The notes under the pieces are model-generated. The model made no database searches and had not been told where the DNA came from. It saw only the letters and a list, made by a program, of their open reading frames with translations. A stretch of DNA of 32,665 nt from Actinomycetota bacterium. Its GTDB lineage: Bacteria > Actinomycetota > Thermoleophilia > Solirubrobacterales > Thermoleophilaceae. Position 1 is the stretch's first letter; each line of letters starts with the position of its first letter. The DNA lies in contig VAXR01000070.1 in the NCBI GenBank assembly GCA_005885165.1, positions 1 to 32,665 on the forward strand. The letters are read 5' to 3'. The translations under genes were made by a program, and so were the position numbers. This document shows positions 23,023 to 29,950 of the stretch, piece by piece.

Positions 23023-24113
23023 GCCTGCGGGGCGGGCAGCTTCGTGATCTCGTGCGCCGCCTCGGCCAGCTGGGGCACGCCCTGGTCGAAGAGCTTCAGG
23101 TACGGGTCGTCGGTCGTGCCGGCCAGCGAGCGCTTGTAGTTCCCCTCCATGAACACCGCGGCCTTCCAGAGCGCGAGCGCCTGGTACCAGCGGAGATCCG
23201 ACATCGACCTGCCGGTGCGCTCCTCGTAGCGCGCGATCAGCCCGTCGCGCGTTAGGAACCCCTCCTGGTGCGTCACGGTCAGGCGGTCGAACATCGTCTC
23301 CTTGCGGTCCTCGCCCCGCGGTGGCTCCGACCAGGTGGCCGTGAGGTAGCCGAGGTCCGCGAGCGGATCGCCGATCGTCGCCATCTCCCAGTCGAAGATC
23401 GCGATCAGGCGCGCTGGGGCCTCGCTCGCGAACATCGTGTTGCCGAGCCGGTAGTCGCCGTGCACGATCGTCGCCGGCGGAGACTCGGGCTTGTTGGCGG
23501 CCAGCCAGTCGCCCACCGCCTGAACGAGCGGAAGCTCCCGCGTCTTGTTGATCTCCCACAGCCCGACGAAACGGCGGAGCTGGCGGTCGAGGTAGCCGGT
23601 CGGCTTGCCGAATCCCTCGAGGCCGCACTCGAGCCAGTCGATCGCGTGCATCTCGGCCAGCGAGTCGACGAGCTCCTCGGATATCCGCCGCCGCTCATCG
23701 GGCGTGTCGAGCGGCTCAGGCGCGGCCGCGGTGATCACCGTCCCCTCGAGGTACTCCATCAAGTAGAAGGGCACGCCTAGCACCGACTCGTCGTCGCACG
23801 CGTCGAGGACGCGCGGCGTCCGCACGTCCGCTTCCTGCACCGCCGCGAGGAGCCGCGCCTCGCGCAGCACGTCGTGAGCCGTCGGGGGAAGCGGCGGCCG
23901 CGGCGGCCGGCGCAGCACGAAGCGCTCGCCGCCGCGGGTGATCAGGTAGGTGACGTTCGAGTGCCCTTCGCCGATCCGCTCGGCCTCGACCGGCCCGGAG
24001 CCGAGCCCGCGGGCGTCGAGGTACGCCGCGAGCGGCTCGCGCACGATGAGCGGCGCGAGCTCCTGCCGGGCGGCCTCGTCGGCCGTGTCGACGATCTCGA
24101 GGGCGGTCGTCAA
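23019..24113 (-). CDS. APH-fold phosphotransferase (ACAD10/11-type)
   Basis: 364 residues from TTG 24113 (MTTALEIVDTADEAARQEL), preceded by TAAGGA at 24129-24124; the longer frame upstream is non-homologous and crosses the divergent promoter. Kinase elements: RIGEGHSNVTYLI (47-59, nucleotide loop), RFVLRRPP (Lys replaced by Arg, frequent in this group), MEYLEG hinge (119-124), catalytic IVHGDYRLGNTMF (216-228) and metal-binding FDWEMATIGDPLADLGYL (240-257). This is the 'phosphotransferase family' usually found beside acyl-CoA dehydrogenases and fused to them in eukaryotic ACAD10/ACAD11, where it has been linked to phosphorylating 4-hydroxyacyl-CoAs. An antibiotic-resistance role is unlikely. 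Confidence 0.85.
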   Translation of the reverse strand: MTTALEIVDTADEAARQELAPLIVREPLAAYLDARGLGSGPVEAERIGEGHSNVTYLITRGGERFVLRRPPRPPLPPTAHDVLREARLLAAVQEADVRTPRVLDACDDESVLGVPFYLMEYLEGTVITAAAPEPLDTPDERRRISEELVDSLAEMHAIDWLECGLEGFGKPTGYLDRQLRRFVGLWEINKTRELPLVQAVGDWLAANKPESPPATIVHGDYRLGNTMFASEAPARLIAIFDWEMATIGDPLADLGYLTATWSEPPRGEDRKETMFDRLTVTHQEGFLTRDGLIARYEERTGRSMSDLRWYQALALWKAAVFMEGNYKRSLAGTTDDPYLKLFDQGVPQLAEAAHEITKLPAPQA

Positions 24114-24123
24114 GGCAGCGAAA

Positions 24124-24144
24124 TCCTTACAGGTTGGGTATACA
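24124..24144. promoter_or_regulatory. Divergent promoters for kinase(-) and secreted protein(+)
   Basis: Plus-strand TATACA (24139-24144) ends six bases before ATG 24151. Minus-strand TAAGGA (24129-24124) ends ten bases before TTG 24113. The 37-bp divergent gap means both polymerases compete; GTATAC at its centre is palindromic. Confidence 0.4.
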
Positions 24145-24150
24145 CCGCAT

Positions 24151-24549
24151 ATGAGGCGCTTTGCTGCTGCAGCGGCGCTCTCGGTAGGGGTGATTGCAGG
24201 GGTGGGGGTGACCGCGCTCGGGGCTCCGACCGCGCCCAAGATCACTGGGATGAAGGTCAACCCGTCGAAGGTCTGCCGGACGCGGTCCGACACGTGCTCG
24301 CATCCAGGCTCGAACGTCACGTTCAAGCTGTCGCAGAAGTCGAAGGTGACGGCCGACTGCCGGCCGGTCTCGACAAACCTCGGTCCGGTGATCCTGTTCA
24401 AGCGCACGTTCAAAGCGGGCAAGCACACCCGTCACTTCTCGGTGGAGGGGCTTGCGAAGGGGAAGTACATCCTCCGGCTGACGGCGACGGACGCGCACCA
24501 CCACGACCTCTCGCACCCGGCCGAGCGGCACTTCAAAATCGTCGGCTAG
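24151..24549 (+). CDS. Secreted Ig-like Lys/Cys protein
   Basis: 132 residues. Signal peptide MRRFAAAAALSVGVIAGVGV, cleavage near residue 25-28. The mature part starts APKITGMKVNPSKVC and contains three Cys (42, 49, 70) and alternating beta-strand patterns (NVTFKLSQKSKVTADC; KAGKHTRHFSVEGLAKGKYI; LRLTATDAHHHDLSHPA). This looks like one of the small bacterial Ig-like domains repeated in Thermoleophilia surface proteins, here as a stand-alone copy. A DAHHHDLSH stretch supplies four His. Probably extracellular; function unknown. Leaderless promoter at 24139. Confidence 0.7.
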   Translation: MRRFAAAAALSVGVIAGVGVTALGAPTAPKITGMKVNPSKVCRTRSDTCSHPGSNVTFKLSQKSKVTADCRPVSTNLGPVILFKRTFKAGKHTRHFSVEGLAKGKYILRLTATDAHHHDLSHPAERHFKIVG

Positions 24550-24560
24550 CGGCCGGCCGC
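24549..24560. terminator. Palindrome between convergent genes
   Basis: GCGGCCGGCCGC is a perfect 12-bp palindrome just after the secreted-protein stop, in the 19-bp gap before the convergent isomerase stop. Could act in both directions; no U-tract. Confidence 0.25.
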
Positions 24561-24568
24561 AGCGCCGG

Positions 24569-25003
24569 TCAGATCTCGTCGAGATGCCGCACGTTCGCGG
24601 CGTCGGTCTCGTCGCGGCTCGGCTCTGCGTCGAGCCAGGCATCGAGGATCTCGCCGAGCACGGCGCCGCTCGTGCCGCGGAGCGACAGTGCGAGGACGTT
24701 CGCATCGTTCCACTTGCGGGCGCCCCGCGCGGTCTCCGCGTCGCCGCACAGCGCCGCCCGGATGCCCTCGACCTTGTTCGCGGCGATCGACGCCCCGGTC
24801 CCCGTCCAGCAGCAGACGATCCCCTGATCGGCGCGGCCCTCGGCCACGTCGCGCGCCGCCGCCTCGCTCGCCCACGCCCAGTCGTCGCGCTCGCCCTCCG
24901 CCAGCGCCCCGTGCAGCAGCGGCTCGTGCCCGCGGCGGCGGAGCTCCTCGACCACCGCATCGGCCACGCCGGTGCGCTCGTCGCTGGCCACGGCGATCCT
25001 CAT
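24569..25003 (-). CDS. rpiB: RpiB/LacA/LacB-family sugar-phosphate isomerase
   Basis: 144 residues, the standard length. Family core: [20 protein letters not shown] at the start, then [20 protein letters not shown] (61-80) and [27 protein letters not shown]. In RpiB the loop reads CGTGIG and the later motif HNxANVL; here they are CWTGTG and WNDANVL, and ASDH becomes ASDE, so two of the usual active-site His are replaced. It may isomerise a sugar phosphate other than ribose-5-phosphate. Minus-strand TACGCT (25016-25011) ends seven bases before the ATG, with no Shine-Dalgarno. Divergent from the DNA glycosylase. Confidence 0.85.
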   Translation of the reverse strand: MRIAVASDERTGVADAVVEELRRRGHEPLLHGALAEGERDDWAWASEAAARDVAEGRADQGIVCCWTGTGASIAANKVEGIRAALCGDAETARGARKWNDANVLALSLRGTSGAVLGEILDAWLDAEPSRDETDAANVRHLDEI

Positions 25004-25010
25004 GGAGATC

Positions 25011-25040
25011 AGCGTAGACCCAGAGGCCAGCTCCTAACCT
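25011..25040. promoter_or_regulatory. Divergent leaderless-type promoters for isomerase(-) and glycosylase(+)
   Basis: Minus TACGCT (25016-25011), spacer seven to ATG 25003; plus TAACCT (25035-25040), spacer seven to GTG 25048. The gap is 44 bp and both genes show the same geometry. Confidence 0.5.
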
Positions 25041-25047
25041 AGAAGCG

Positions 25048-25896
25048 GTGCCGGAGCTGCCCGAGGTCGAGATCGCCGCGCGGCGCCTCGACCGCGCGAT
25101 CAGCGGTGTCGAGGTGGAGTCGGCGCTGGCTCCCGGCATGGTCACGATGCGGACGATCGATCCGCCGCTCGACGTTCTCGCCGGCCGCGAGATCACGGGC
25201 GTACGCCGCGTCGGGAAGATGCCGGTGGTCGAGTTCGGAGACCTCGTCCTCCTCGTCCATCTGATGTCGGCCGGACGCCTGCAGCTCTTCCCAGACCGGG
25301 CGTCGCTCCGCGACCGGCGGTCGCGGCTCCTGATCCGCCTCCGCGACGGACGTGAGCTGCGCCTGCGCGAGTTCGGCACCCAGCAGCGCGCGTGGGCGAA
25401 GCTGCTGCCGGCCGACCAGCTCGAGGCCGACGAGGCCGTGACCGGGCTCGGCCCGGAGGCCTGGCCGCCCCCGCCGCTCGAGGAGCTGGAGGAGATCGTC
25501 GACCAGCCGCGCCATCTCCATCCGTTGCTTCGCGACCAGCACGCGATCGCCGGGATCGGCCGCTCGTGGGTCGACGAGATCCTGTGGCGGGCCGAGCTGT
25601 CGCCGTTCCGCAGGGGAGACGATCTCGACTCCGAGGAGGTGAGCCGCCTCCACGGGGCGATCGACGAGGTGCTCGGCGGAGCGCTCGCCCACTACGAGGA
25701 GGTGGTGGGCGAGCAGCTCCCGGATAAGGCGCCGATGCCGCTCAAGGTGCACCGCCGGGCGGGCGAGCCCTGCCCGCGCTGCGGAACGACCATCGAGGCG
25801 GTTCACTTCAAGGACTACGTGATGTGCTACTGCCCCGCCGAGCAGACGGGCGGCCGCGTCCTCAAGGACCGGCGGCTGTCGCGCCTCCTGAAATGA
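25048..25896 (+). CDS. Fpg/Nei-family DNA glycosylase with altered zinc finger
   Basis: 282 residues. Mature N-terminus PELPEVE gives the catalytic Pro2 and Glu3 of formamidopyrimidine-DNA glycosylases; Lys57 is in RRVGKMPVVEF. The helix-two-turn-helix is at about 161-182 (QHAIAGIGRSWVDEILWRA), with Arg at the usually conserved Asn. The C-terminal finger has CPRC (242-245), but the second pair reads CYCPAEQ (260-266): the expected CPxCQ has lost its last Cys to Glu and gained a Cys two residues earlier. The QTGGRVLKDRRLSRLLK end matches the actinobacterial Fpg-like subgroup. It removes damaged bases with a lyase step. GTG start, leaderless-type TAACCT seven bases upstream; ATGA overlap with the next gene. 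Confidence 0.88.
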   Translation: MPELPEVEIAARRLDRAISGVEVESALAPGMVTMRTIDPPLDVLAGREITGVRRVGKMPVVEFGDLVLLVHLMSAGRLQLFPDRASLRDRRSRLLIRLRDGRELRLREFGTQQRAWAKLLPADQLEADEAVTGLGPEAWPPPPLEELEEIVDQPRHLHPLLRDQHAIAGIGRSWVDEILWRAELSPFRRGDDLDSEEVSRLHGAIDEVLGGALAHYEEVVGEQLPDKAPMPLKVHRRAGEPCPRCGTTIEAVHFKDYVMCYCPAEQTGGRVLKDRRLSRLLK

Positions 25897-26741
25897 GCCG
25901 CACGCTTCTCACCGGGGCCGCGCTGCTCGTGATCGCCTTTGGCGCGGCGGGAGCGGCCCGCGCCGGGGATCCCGTGGCCGACCTCCACCTGAGCGAGAGC
26001 GCGAGCCCGTCGAACGTGGCTCTCGACCGGCGGGTCACGCTGACCTACTCGGTGTCCAACGGGGGGCCGAACACGGCGAGCGACGTGGGGCTTAAGGTGC
26101 CGCTTGGAGAGGGCTGGCGCCCGGTGTCCGTCTCCCCGAGCACGGGCAGCTGCAACGGCGTCCGCTCGATCTTCTGCTTCCTCGGCGATCTGCCTGTCTT
26201 CGGCCATGCGACCGTGCGGGTGGTCGCCCGGCCGGTCTTCAAGGGGACGCTGCATCCGCGTGGTGGGCTGACGAGCCCGGCGACGGATCCCAACCCGGAC
26301 GACAACTTCACCGCGGCTGAGGTGACGGTCGCGGACCCGTTCACGGGGCTCGCGCCGGAGAACGCCGCGGTCCACGTGCGCGACGGCATCCTCTTCCTCA
26401 GGTACGCGTGCCCGACCTCGGTCTACCTGTTCTGCCGGGGCCGAGTTACGCTGATCCGGCCGGCGCCTCCGTCCGCGCAGCCCCCGCCGGCCGGTCCGCC
26501 GCCGACGGTGCCACCGGTGCTCGGTGAGTCGCTGCTCTCGCTCCCCTCGGGCGTCGACGGCAAGCTGCGCGTGCGGCTCAACTCGACCGCGATCTCGTTC
26601 GTTAACAAGGCCCGCACCCTTCCGGTGCTCGTGATCACGAACCTACGCGATGGCGTCCGGACGAAGGCGACGCGCTACTCGAAGGTCAACCTGATCGCGC
26701 CGCCGCCCAAGAAGAAAAAGAAGAAGAAGCACCACCACTGA
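25893..26741 (+). CDS. Secreted DUF11-type protein with Lys/His tail
   Basis: 282 residues; ATG overlaps the glycosylase stop. Signal peptide about 1-24 (LLTGAALLVIAFGAAGAARA). The DUF11-like beta domain (about 28-145) has the hallmark YSVSNGGPNTASDVGLKVPL and ATDPNPDDNFTAAEVTV. A second, Thermoleophilia-style domain (about 155-265) has Cys in RYACPTSVYLFCRG and a Pro-rich insertion. The tail is PPPKKKKKKKHHH; such K/H tails are frequent on exported proteins in this group. Probably cell-surface. The co-translation with a DNA repair gene may be accidental. The 3' end carries a 17-bp tandem duplication that creates a new stop. Confidence 0.75.
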   Translation: MSRTLLTGAALLVIAFGAAGAARAGDPVADLHLSESASPSNVALDRRVTLTYSVSNGGPNTASDVGLKVPLGEGWRPVSVSPSTGSCNGVRSIFCFLGDLPVFGHATVRVVARPVFKGTLHPRGGLTSPATDPNPDDNFTAAEVTVADPFTGLAPENAAVHVRDGILFLRYACPTSVYLFCRGRVTLIRPAPPSAQPPPAGPPPTVPPVLGESLLSLPSGVDGKLRVRLNSTAISFVNKARTLPVLVITNLRDGVRTKATRYSKVNLIAPPPKKKKKKKHHH

Positions 26742-26756
26742 AGAAGCACCACCACT
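26723..26756 (+). repeat. Perfect 17-bp tandem duplication across a stop codon
   Basis: The unit GAAGAAGCACCACCACT occurs at 26723-26739 and again at 26740-26756. The junction makes TGA, ending the protein at HHH. Without the duplication the same frame would end at the TAG now at 26756-26758, so the protein is unchanged. Confidence 0.9.
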
Positions 26757-26784
26757 AGGCGGTTGCTCCGGATCGGGCGGACGC

Positions 26785-27066
26785 CTACGTACCGAAGCCC
26801 TCGCGCGCCTCGCGCACGAGCGTGACCGCCTCCGGGAAGAGCAGCCTGATCGCGTCGCGAACCTCGCCCGCCTGCTGCTCCGCGTTCCCCTGGAGGTTCA
26901 GGCGGTTGATGGCGGCGACCGTCATGTCCACGGCGAGCTTGATCGCGTTGTCCGCCCAGGCCACGCGCTGCGCGCCCTGCATCTGCTCGGCGAGCTCGGC
27001 CATCCTGCGCCGCAGCTCCTCGGGATCGCCGAACAGGCCGCCGAAAGGATCTTCCTCGGAGGACAT
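26785..27066 (-). CDS. Small conserved helical protein, unknown function
   Basis: 93 residues, MSSEEDPFGGLFGDPEELRR. Soluble and helical, with a heptad-like middle (MAELAEQMQGAQRVAWADNA), then DMTVAAINRLNLQGNAEQQA and an acidic amphipathic end. FGGLFG followed by a helix is reminiscent of nucleoid- or membrane-associated small proteins but I assign no family. Minus-strand TACCAT (27078-27073) ends six bases before ATG. Convergent with the surface protein, divergent from the SDR. Confidence 0.6.
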   Translation of the reverse strand: MSSEEDPFGGLFGDPEELRRRMAELAEQMQGAQRVAWADNAIKLAVDMTVAAINRLNLQGNAEQQAGEVRDAIRLLFPEAVTLVREAREGFGT

Positions 27067-27072
27067 ACGTCA

Positions 27073-27108
27073 ATGGTAGGGGTCGACTGGCCGGGGCTCG
27101 GGTAATCT
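27073..27108. promoter_or_regulatory. Divergent leaderless-type promoters for 27066(-) and 27121(+)
   Basis: Minus TACCAT (27078-27073), spacer six; plus TAATCT (27103-27108), spacer twelve to ATG 27121. Confidence 0.4.
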
Positions 27109-27120
27109 CGCCCGCCGCCG

Positions 27121-27874
27121 ATGACCCTGCCCCCACCCACCCAATCCTCGACCTGCCTGATCACCGGCGCCTCGTCAGGGATCGGGGCGGAGGTGGCGCG
27201 CGTGCTCGCCCAGCGCGGCTACGGCGTGACGCTAACCGCGCGGCGCAAGGAGCGACACCGTGGCGTGCGATCTCTCGTCCATCGCCGCCCGGCACCGGAT
27301 GATCCAGACGCTCGAGAAGCGCGGTCGCGCCGTCGAGGTGCTCGTCAACAACGCGGGGTTCGGCAGTGCGGGACGCTTCCAGGATCTCGACGCCGACGAC
27401 GAGCTTCGCATGGTCCGCACGAACGTCGAGGCGGTGATGGACCTGTGCGCCCACTACGTGCCCCAGATGATCCAGCGCCGCCGCGGCGGCATCCTCAACG
27501 TCGCCTCGACAGCCGCCTTCCAGCCGATCCCGCGTCAGGCGACGTACGCCGCGACGAAGGCGTTCGTCCTGAACTTCACCGAGGCGCTGCACACCGACCT
27601 GCGCGGCACGGGGGTGACCGCCACGGCCCTCTGTCCCGGTCCGACGAAGACCGAGTTCAATCGCGTGGCCGGCATCGACGAGGGGCTCGTGGAGCTGCCC
27701 GGGGTCTGGTACTCGGCCGAGGAGATGGCGCGCGCAGGCGTGACGGCGCTCGAGCGCGGCCGCCGCACGACCGTCCCCGGTCCCGCGAACCTCATCGGCG
27801 CGATCGCGGGCCGGCTGTCGCCCCGCGCCTTCGTGCTCGAGCTGCTCGACCGCTTCTACCCGGTCGGAAAGTAG
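27121..27874 (+). pseudogene. Short-chain dehydrogenase/reductase, frame-broken
   Basis: The first frame (from 27121) encodes TCLITGASSGIGAEVARVLA and GYGVTLTARRKER, i.e. the NAD(P)-binding start of a classical SDR. At about 27253 the homology jumps to the +1 frame: TVACDLSS, VEVLVNNAGFGSAGRF, ILNVASTAAFQ, YAATKAFVLNF (Tyr-x3-Lys catalytic pair) and LCPGPTKTEFN, running to stop 27874. About 17 residues normally between the second and third strands are missing, so a short deletion with frame change explains it. As written, no intact protein is made; alternatively it is a sequencing or assembly error. The first frame stays open to 28050 only as a GC-bias shadow. Related to the mitochondrial-type 'SDR family oxidoreductases' of unknown substrate. 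Confidence 0.8.
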
Positions 27875-27883
27875 GCGCTGCGG

Positions 27884-28390
27884 TCAGCCGTAGCTCTTGC
27901 GCCGGAAGACGTCGGTCGCCAGCGAGTCCACGCGATCGAGGAAGAGGATCCCGTCGAGGTGGTCGATCTCGTGGAGCAGGCAGCGGGCCTCGAACCCCTC
28001 GGTCTCGACCCGGCGGGGATCGCCGTCCGGCGCGCTCGCCTCGATCGTGACGTGGGTGGCGCGGCGCACGTTCGCGGTCAGGTCGGGGATCGACAGGCAC
28101 CCCTCCCGGGCCACGGCCGCGCCCGACGACTCGACCACCCGCGGGTTCACGAGCACGAGCTCGCCGTGACAGGCGGTCGCCTTCGGGTGGTCTGTCACGT
28201 CGACCACGATCATGCGCACCAGCTCGCCCAGCTGCGGGGCGGCGATCCCCACGCACCGCGGAAACGAGCGCATGGTGTCGAGTAGGTCGCGGCCGACCCG
28301 CTCCGCCAGCTCCCGCTCACCCTCGTCGAGCGCCCTGGCCTCGGTCTTGAGAACTGGATTCGGGTACCGCAGGACCTCGCGGACGGCCAT
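27884..28390 (-). CDS. def: Peptide deformylase
   Basis: 168 residues. The three family motifs are present: GIAAPQ (48-53; the first Gly-x-Gly-x position is Val-Gly), EGCLSIP (96-102, Cys98 binds the metal) and HEIDHLDGILF (140-150, two His ligands and catalytic Glu141). It strips the formyl group from nascent proteins using Fe2+/Zn2+. EGCLSIP and HEIDH fit type I/III bacterial enzymes. The length is typical. No Shine-Dalgarno is obvious; the gene lies 47 bp downstream of the ACT-domain gene on the same strand and may be co-transcribed. Another copy may exist elsewhere, as actinobacteria often have two. Confidence 0.93.
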   Translation of the reverse strand: MAVREVLRYPNPVLKTEARALDEGERELAERVGRDLLDTMRSFPRCVGIAAPQLGELVRMIVVDVTDHPKATACHGELVLVNPRVVESSGAAVAREGCLSIPDLTANVRRATHVTIEASAPDGDPRRVETEGFEARCLLHEIDHLDGILFLDRVDSLATDVFRRKSYG

Positions 28391-28437
28391 CCGTCAGGCG
28401 GCGCCGGCCGGGAGCGACGTGCCCGCGCCCTCCATCA

Positions 28438-28977
28438 CTAGAGAACGTCCTCCTCGAGCGGACGGATCGTGAGGTCGACGCCCTGGTCGTGCGCCACCGC
28501 CCGAAGCGCGGACTCGAGCTCGTCCGGGTCGGCGCCGCCGGGAGGCGCGATCTCCATCATCAGCGCATACAGCGGCGGATCGGCGCCCTCGACAAGCTTG
28601 GTCGTTAGGTCGGTGATGTCGACGCCGCGCTGCGCGAGCGCCGACGCGGCGGCGTGGACGATGCCGGGGTGGTCCGCGCCGTAGAGCGTGACGATGTGCG
28701 TGGGCGAGGGCTCGGCGGCCGGATCCGCCTCCACCAGCGGGCTCAGCCCCAGCACCTCGAGCTCGAGGCGTTCGCGTACGGCGTCGAGGTCGGACCGCAG
28801 GCGGTCCAGATCCGCTCCCTCGGGCGGCGCGACGACCAGCACCATCGTGAAGTGGCCGCGCAGGATCGTCATCTGCGAGTCCTCGATGTTCACCGAGTGC
28901 GCGAGCAGCGCCTCGGAGACGGCCGCGACGATTCCGGGCCGGTCGCGCCCGACGGCGGTCAGGGCGTAGTGCGCCAT
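28438..28977 (-). CDS. Double-ACT-domain regulatory protein (GcvR-like)
   Basis: 179 residues, two ACT domains: MAHYALTAVGRDRPGIVAAV to about 78, and THIVTLYGADHPGIVHAA (about 93) to the end. Each has the G-x-D-R/H-PGIV ligand-loop signature. The arrangement matches the glycine-cleavage repressor-type (GcvR) and related ACT-ACT proteins, which sense amino acids; no DNA-binding domain is present. Minus-strand TAACGT (28992-28987) is nine bases before ATG. Upstream of deformylase on the same strand. Confidence 0.85.
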   Translation of the reverse strand: MAHYALTAVGRDRPGIVAAVSEALLAHSVNIEDSQMTILRGHFTMVLVVAPPEGADLDRLRSDLDAVRERLELEVLGLSPLVEADPAAEPSPTHIVTLYGADHPGIVHAAASALAQRGVDITDLTTKLVEGADPPLYALMMEIAPPGGADPDELESALRAVAHDQGVDLTIRPLEEDVL

Positions 28978-28986
28978 GCGGCGCGG

Positions 28987-29060
28987 ACGTTAACCCGTCG
29001 AGCGGCGCGGGCGTCCGGCCGGATGCGAGCGCGCCAGGATCCGCGCGCCGCGCGTACACT
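28987..29060. promoter_or_regulatory. Divergent leaderless-type promoters for ACT(-) and CBS(+) genes
   Basis: Minus TAACGT (28992-28987), spacer nine to ATG 28977; plus TACACT (29055-29060), spacer seven to GTG 29068. Confidence 0.45.
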
Positions 29061-29067
29061 CGCCGCC

Positions 29068-29517
29068 GTGCAGATAGGCGAGGTCATGACCCACGGCGCG
29101 GTGTCCGCGCCGCCCGAGGCGACGCTCGGCGAGGTGGCGGAGCTGATGCGCGACAGGAGCGTCGGTTCCGTCGTGATCGTCGACCACGACCGGCCCGTTG
29201 CGCTGATCACCGACCGCGACGTCGCGCTGGTCATCGGCGCCGACGGCGTCGATCGCGGCGAGCCCGTCGGGCAGTACGCCACCCGTCCACTGGTGACCGG
29301 CGAGCCTGGGATGAGCCTCGAGGAGGCAGCCGCGCTGATGGTCCAGCACCGGATCCGGCGCCTGCCCGTCACGAACGGCGACGAGCTCGCCGGGATCGTG
29401 ACGCTCGACGATCTCGCGGTGAAGACGGGCGACGCCACCCTCGCGCAGCAGATGACCTCGGAGGTGACCCGTGCGGTTGTCCCTGGTTTCTTCTTCCACC
29501 ACAGAGGGGAGGGCTGA
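29068..29517 (+). CDS. CBS-domain pair protein
   Basis: 149 residues from GTG 29068 (VQIGEVMTHGAVSAPPEATL), fixed by TACACT seven bases upstream. Two CBS motifs: EVAELMRDRSVGSVVIVDHD with LITDRDVAL, then EEAAALMVQHRIRRLPVTNG with GIVTLDDLA. Such Bateman modules bind adenine nucleotides and regulate partners; here it stands alone in the cytosol. The tail is Phe/His-rich (VVPGFFFHHRGEG). Possible partner: the 68-residue protein immediately downstream. Confidence 0.87.
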   Translation: MQIGEVMTHGAVSAPPEATLGEVAELMRDRSVGSVVIVDHDRPVALITDRDVALVIGADGVDRGEPVGQYATRPLVTGEPGMSLEEAAALMVQHRIRRLPVTNGDELAGIVTLDDLAVKTGDATLAQQMTSEVTRAVVPGFFFHHRGEG

Positions 29518-29524
29518 GCTGACG

Positions 29525-29731
29525 ATGCCGCTCACCCCCGAGCAGCGCCGGACCCGCGACCGCGTCGAGAGGCTGATCAGGCTGATGGCGCCGGGCCTCA
29601 GCCTCGTGCTGGCGGCCGGCGAGCGCCTGTCGCAGATGGTCGCCCCGGAGGACGACGATTTCTACCCGGTGCGGCCGAGCACGCTGCCACCGGAGCCACC
29701 CCCCGTCGAGCCCCCGCCCGCCCGCGACTGA
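29525..29731 (+). CDS. Small hypothetical protein with acidic/Pro-rich tail
   Basis: 68 residues from ATG 29525, seven bases after the CBS stop, with GGAGGG (29508-29513) upstream. MPLTPEQRRTRDRVERLIRL is a basic amphipathic helix; MAPGLSLVLAAGERLSQMVA could lie on a membrane; then EDDDFYPV and a Pro/Glu tail (PPEPPPVEPPPARD). No family recognised. A longer ORF from 29471 overlaps the CBS gene and is less likely. Confidence 0.55.
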   Translation: MPLTPEQRRTRDRVERLIRLMAPGLSLVLAAGERLSQMVAPEDDDFYPVRPSTLPPEPPPVEPPPARD

Positions 29732-29755
29732 AGGGCCTTCTGTCAGCATAGGTAC

Positions 29756-29950
29756 CGCCGTGGCGCCCGAGGCACAGCTCGCGTGGGAGGCCCGGGCCGG
29801 TCGGCCCGCGGGTGCGGCCGCAATCCTGTCGGCCGTCGCGGGCATGGCCGGGCTCGTCTACGGCAACGCGACTCTCGCGAGCGCCGCCGGGGACGACACG
29901 GACACCGCGTTCCTGGTCCACCACCACGTCGGCGCGCTGACCGTGACCGC
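29756..29950 (+). repeat. Donor copy of an exact 195-bp inverted duplication
   Basis: These 195 bases, from four before GTG 29760 to codon 64 of the membrane-protein gene, recur exactly in reverse complement at 32232-32426. After 29950 two bases differ, then TGCTCGAGGCC again matches. Since the gene is continuous here, this is the source copy. Confidence 0.95.

Noticed and set aside
23019-24113. Antibiotic-resistance aminoglycoside kinase
   Set aside because: The motifs and length fit the acyl-CoA-dehydrogenase-associated APH group, and the neighbour is an ACAD10-like HAD protein.
27874-28050. Extension of the first SDR frame to 28050
   Set aside because: Homology stops near 27253 in this frame; the rest overlaps deformylase in antisense and is Arg/Gly-rich.
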